From: Clostridium sp.
GTDB taxonomy: Bacteria; Bacillota; Clostridia; Clostridiales; Clostridiaceae
Direction of reading: 5' to 3'
DNA length: 7,806 bases
NCBI GenBank assembly: GCA_012511315.1
Contig: JAAZGI010000225.1
Location: forward strand, 1 to 7,806
Below the pieces are notes generated by a model. It saw nothing but the letters and a program-made list of their open reading frames with translations, was not told where the DNA came from and searched no databases. This document shows positions 6,526 through 7,806 of the stretch, piece after piece (within the stretch, counting starts at the first letter, position 1; the number at the start of each line of letters is the position of its first letter). The position numbers and the translations under genes are program-made.

Positions 6526-7740
6526 TTAGCTCGTTTTCTTTCCCGTAAATATTTTTTTAATCCGGCGCAAAACCTTTTTTCCAGAATATAAGGTATACGT
6601 AATAGCTGGTTTAGGATCTTGCTTGGACCAAATTGGTGTTACTTTTATCCCTGCCTCTTGTGTGTCTTGCCTCATCTCTTCTCTTGTCATCTGGCCAGTT
6701 TTTGCATACATATCTCTAGCAAATTTATCTTCCAGGGCATGAATCCAGCTGTAGCCAGTATCATAATCCCAAGCTTTTGGTGGCAGTGGATCGCCGATCA
6801 TTTCTCGATAGGTTATAAAAGGTGTGTTAAAACCGATGGCAATTAAAAGCTCCGTAAAGCCGATATAGCGGCAATTGGCTTCAATCACATAGATGTCTCC
6901 CGTGTTTTCATCTTTTTTTAGATCCACTTCGACAAATCCTTTGTAGCCCACTTGTTCAAAGAATGGAGCACAGATTTCATGACACTCTGGGATCCATTTT
7001 TGTTTGGCATAAGTGGCAGCACCAAAATTATTGGGCCACTGACGCATCTTTTGCACTGTGGTATAGTGCGTACATTTCGATTCTTGGTTCAAATAACCTT
7101 CCCAGCAATAACAATTTGTCTCAGGCCCTGGAATAATCCGTTGAACAAAAACTTCAACATCATCTTTTTTACAACGAGCCACCTTTTCTAAGAGCTCTTT
7201 TTCGTTATTAATAAAGAATACTTTATTGCGGTAGAGGCGAATAAAGGTTGCTGAATCCTTAGGTTTAATGATGCAAGGGTAGCCAATTTCTTGTTCAACT
7301 CGATTGGTCAGGTCCTCCACATCAGCTGCTATCATCTCCGGCGTTTTCACCCCATATTTATCGGTGTATTCCACCATGGTGTATTTATCAACTAAATCGG
7401 AGACCAAACCCTTTTGATCACTGGGGAATAAAAAATAGGGTTTTAGTTCATCATGAAAGTCATCTACAAACTGAGCATACGCGTCAGCGGTTTGAAACAA
7501 AACCGGCTTCTCGTCCTGCTTTTTAGCATACTCAATCAGAGCCTTACATAATTCTTTAGGATGGGTTTTATAGTGAGGTACCATTAGTTCTTCGGTCACA
7601 TATTTGGACTGGCCGTACTCATTGTCTTTGCTATAATTGACAGCTACAACAGGTACCCCCATCTTGCCAAGACCCCGCACCAAAGATAACCCGATATAAT
7701 AATTGGTACCTAGTACCATTGCTTTGTTTTGATAAGCCAC
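6526..7740 (-). CDS. ATP-grasp superfamily carboxylate-amine ligase, COG3919-like
   Basis: A 404-residue protein of the ATP-grasp fold, which joins a carboxylate to an amine or thiol through an acyl-phosphate. The N-terminal pre-ATP-grasp domain reads AMVLGTNYYIGLSLVRGLGKMGVPVVAV (within 7-34). ATP-binding and Mg-binding positions follow: CIIKP (156-160), EVFVQRIIPG (196-205), EVD (271-273) and the EANCR segment (287-291) in place of the usual E-x-N-x-R. The C-terminal tail (about 388-404) is strongly basic, with KKVLRRIKKIFTGKK, and may contact membrane or nucleic acid. The start is GTG at 7740, with AAGGAG 9 nt upstream; the ATG seven codons later lacks such a site. The substrate is unknown. 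D-aspartate ligase-like or peptide-forming roles are possible, but the neighbours do not decide. It may be transcribed together with the fructokinase gene downstream. Confidence 0.85.
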   Translation of the reverse strand: MAYQNKAMVLGTNYYIGLSLVRGLGKMGVPVVAVNYSKDNEYGQSKYVTEELMVPHYKTHPKELCKALIEYAKKQDEKPVLFQTADAYAQFVDDFHDELKPYFLFPSDQKGLVSDLVDKYTMVEYTDKYGVKTPEMIAADVEDLTNRVEQEIGYPCIIKPKDSATFIRLYRNKVFFINNEKELLEKVARCKKDDVEVFVQRIIPGPETNCYCWEGYLNQESKCTHYTTVQKMRQWPNNFGAATYAKQKWIPECHEICAPFFEQVGYKGFVEVDLKKDENTGDIYVIEANCRYIGFTELLIAIGFNTPFITYREMIGDPLPPKAWDYDTGYSWIHALEDKFARDMYAKTGQMTREEMRQDTQEAGIKVTPIWSKQDPKPAITYTLYSGKKVLRRIKKIFTGKKTS

Positions 7741-7749
7741 TTGCTTGCT

Positions 7750-7755
7750 CTCCTT
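7750..7755 (-). promoter_or_regulatory. Ribosome binding site supporting a GTG start
   Basis: AAGGAG lies 9 nt before the GTG at 7740 on the minus strand, which supports the GTG start of the ATP-grasp gene. Confidence 0.85.
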
Positions 7756-7793
7756 TTACAAAAAACTTCTATTTTCTCTAAATCATCTTACCT

Positions 7794-7799
7794 ATTATA
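7794..7799 (-). promoter_or_regulatory. Extended -10 promoter element of the ATP-grasp gene
   Basis: The minus strand reads TGTTATAAT, a consensus extended -10 hexamer. The -35 would fall outside the window. Transcription would begin near 7787, giving a leader of about 47 nt before the GTG start. Confidence 0.65.
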
Positions 7800-7806
7800 A
7801 CACTTC

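Overview
This window looks like chromosome from a low-GC Gram-positive bacterium, most probably a member of the Clostridia. The MurD has the variants I associate with clostridial MurD (GSDGKST P-loop, NDSIASSP signature). GlyRS is the single-chain type and is controlled by a T-box. Shine-Dalgarno sites are AAGGAG-like, and terminators are typical intrinsic hairpins. The placement comes from motifs alone; no database search was possible.

Layout, left to right. Positions 1-447 (+) hold the C-terminal end of a D-alanyl-D-alanine carboxypeptidase (S11 family), followed by a strong terminator. Positions 553-796 are an AT-rich gap without a gene, carrying several palindromes. Positions 3958 down to 797 (-) look like one transcription unit: tRNA-Asn, a glycine-type T-box leader, glycyl-tRNA synthetase, then MurD, with only 2 nt between the last two genes. 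The only clear promoter I find for this unit lies upstream of the tRNA. A divergent promoter drives a type III pantothenate kinase-like gene (coaX) at 4251-5060 (+). A hairpin at 5147-5185 separates it from a convergent minus-strand block: a COG3919-like ATP-grasp ligase (GTG start, 7740-6526), then a PfkB-family fructokinase (TTG start, 6418-5432). Between the fructokinase and the hairpin is a lysine/alanine-rich stretch that may be a broken coding remnant.

How the genes fit together. Two genes act in peptidoglycan metabolism: the carboxypeptidase trims stem peptides, and MurD adds D-Glu to UDP-MurNAc-L-Ala. GlyRS and tRNA-Asn serve translation, CoaX serves coenzyme A synthesis, and fructokinase serves sugar catabolism. 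The most distinctive arrangement is the tRNA-Asn/T-box/glyQS/murD unit, which would place MurD under glycine-tRNA charging control. No mobile element, CRISPR array, phage gene or clearly new multi-gene system is visible. The most open-ended items are the unassigned ATP-grasp ligase, the CoaX homologue with altered active-site motifs, and the tRNA/T-box junction.
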